NCBI GenBank assembly: GCA_023442905.1
Contig: JAEZWY010000049.1
Location: 1-6,099, forward strand
Direction of reading: 5' to 3'
Source of the DNA: Bacillota bacterium
GTDB lineage: Bacteria > Bacillota > Bacilli > Lactobacillales > Aerococcaceae
Length of the DNA: 6,099 nucleotides
Part shown: positions 6,048-6,099 of the stretch, piece after piece
Layout: each line of letters begins with the position of its first letter
How positions within the stretch are numbered: position 1 is the first letter of the stretch
Notes under the pieces: model-generated
What the model was told of the DNA's origin: nothing
The model's database searches: none
What the model saw: only the letters and a program-made list of their open reading frames with translations
Position numbers and translations under genes: made by a program

Positions 6048-6059
6048 CTATTTTCCCAT
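6048..6059 (-). other. Three-codon mini-ORF abutting the ylmH start
   Basis: The minus strand reads ATG GGA AAA TAG at 6059-6048, in frame with ylmH and ending exactly where its TTG start begins. AAAGGG directly abuts the ATG, too close to serve it well, while it lies 12 bases from the TTG. It is either a minimal leader peptide or a relic of an older start; coding value is unproven. Confidence 0.3.
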
Positions 6060-6084
6060 CCCTTTCTATCAATTGATTACTCTT

Positions 6085-6090
6085 ATTATA
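6085..6090 (-). promoter_or_regulatory. Predicted -10 box of a ylmH promoter
   Basis: The minus strand has a perfect TATAAT at 6090-6085, preceded by TG, about 38 bases before the TTG start. Transcription would start near 6078. Any -35 lies beyond the window edge, so only half of the promoter can be judged. The T-run before it (6098-6092) could also be the tail of an upstream terminator. Confidence 0.5.
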
Positions 6091-6099
6091 CAAAAAAAT

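Overview
The window comes from a low-GC Gram-positive bacterium, most likely of the Lactobacillales. Supporting signs are the AT-rich codon use, strong GGAGG-type ribosome binding sites, a T-box leader in front of ileS, and the Firmicutes cell-division gene order ylmH-divIVA-ileS. I cannot name the genus; an aerococcal or carnobacterial relative would fit, but that is a guess.

The left part (1-852) reads on the plus strand. It opens inside the 3' end of a TelA-family toxic-anion-resistance gene. A short intergenic region with an extended -10 promoter follows, then an 81-residue GlsB/YeaQ/YmgE-type small membrane protein that ends in a clear intrinsic terminator. The right part (891-6099) reads on the minus strand in the order ylmH (TTG start), divIVA (long, with an acidic tail), an isoleucine T-box leader with its own promoter, ileS, and a small cold-shock-domain gene that begins one base after the ileS stop. 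A second strong hairpin at 891-933 closes this minus-strand group, so the two halves converge on a short double-terminator region.

The genes joined on the minus strand concern translation and growth. YlmH is an S4-domain ribosome-associated protein and DivIVA is a polar or septal scaffold. IleRS charges tRNA-Ile, and its expression is gated by uncharged tRNA-Ile through the T-box. Because the cold-shock gene lies immediately after ileS, with its ribosome binding site inside the last ileS codons and no terminator or clear promoter between them, it should share the T-box control.

I see no mobile element, CRISPR array, tRNA or rRNA gene, and no clear new multi-gene system. The points most worth a second look are the diverged cold-shock protein (key aromatic RNA-binding positions replaced), its coupling to T-box-controlled ileS, the atypical N terminus of DivIVA, and the three-codon mini-ORF that abuts the TTG start of ylmH.
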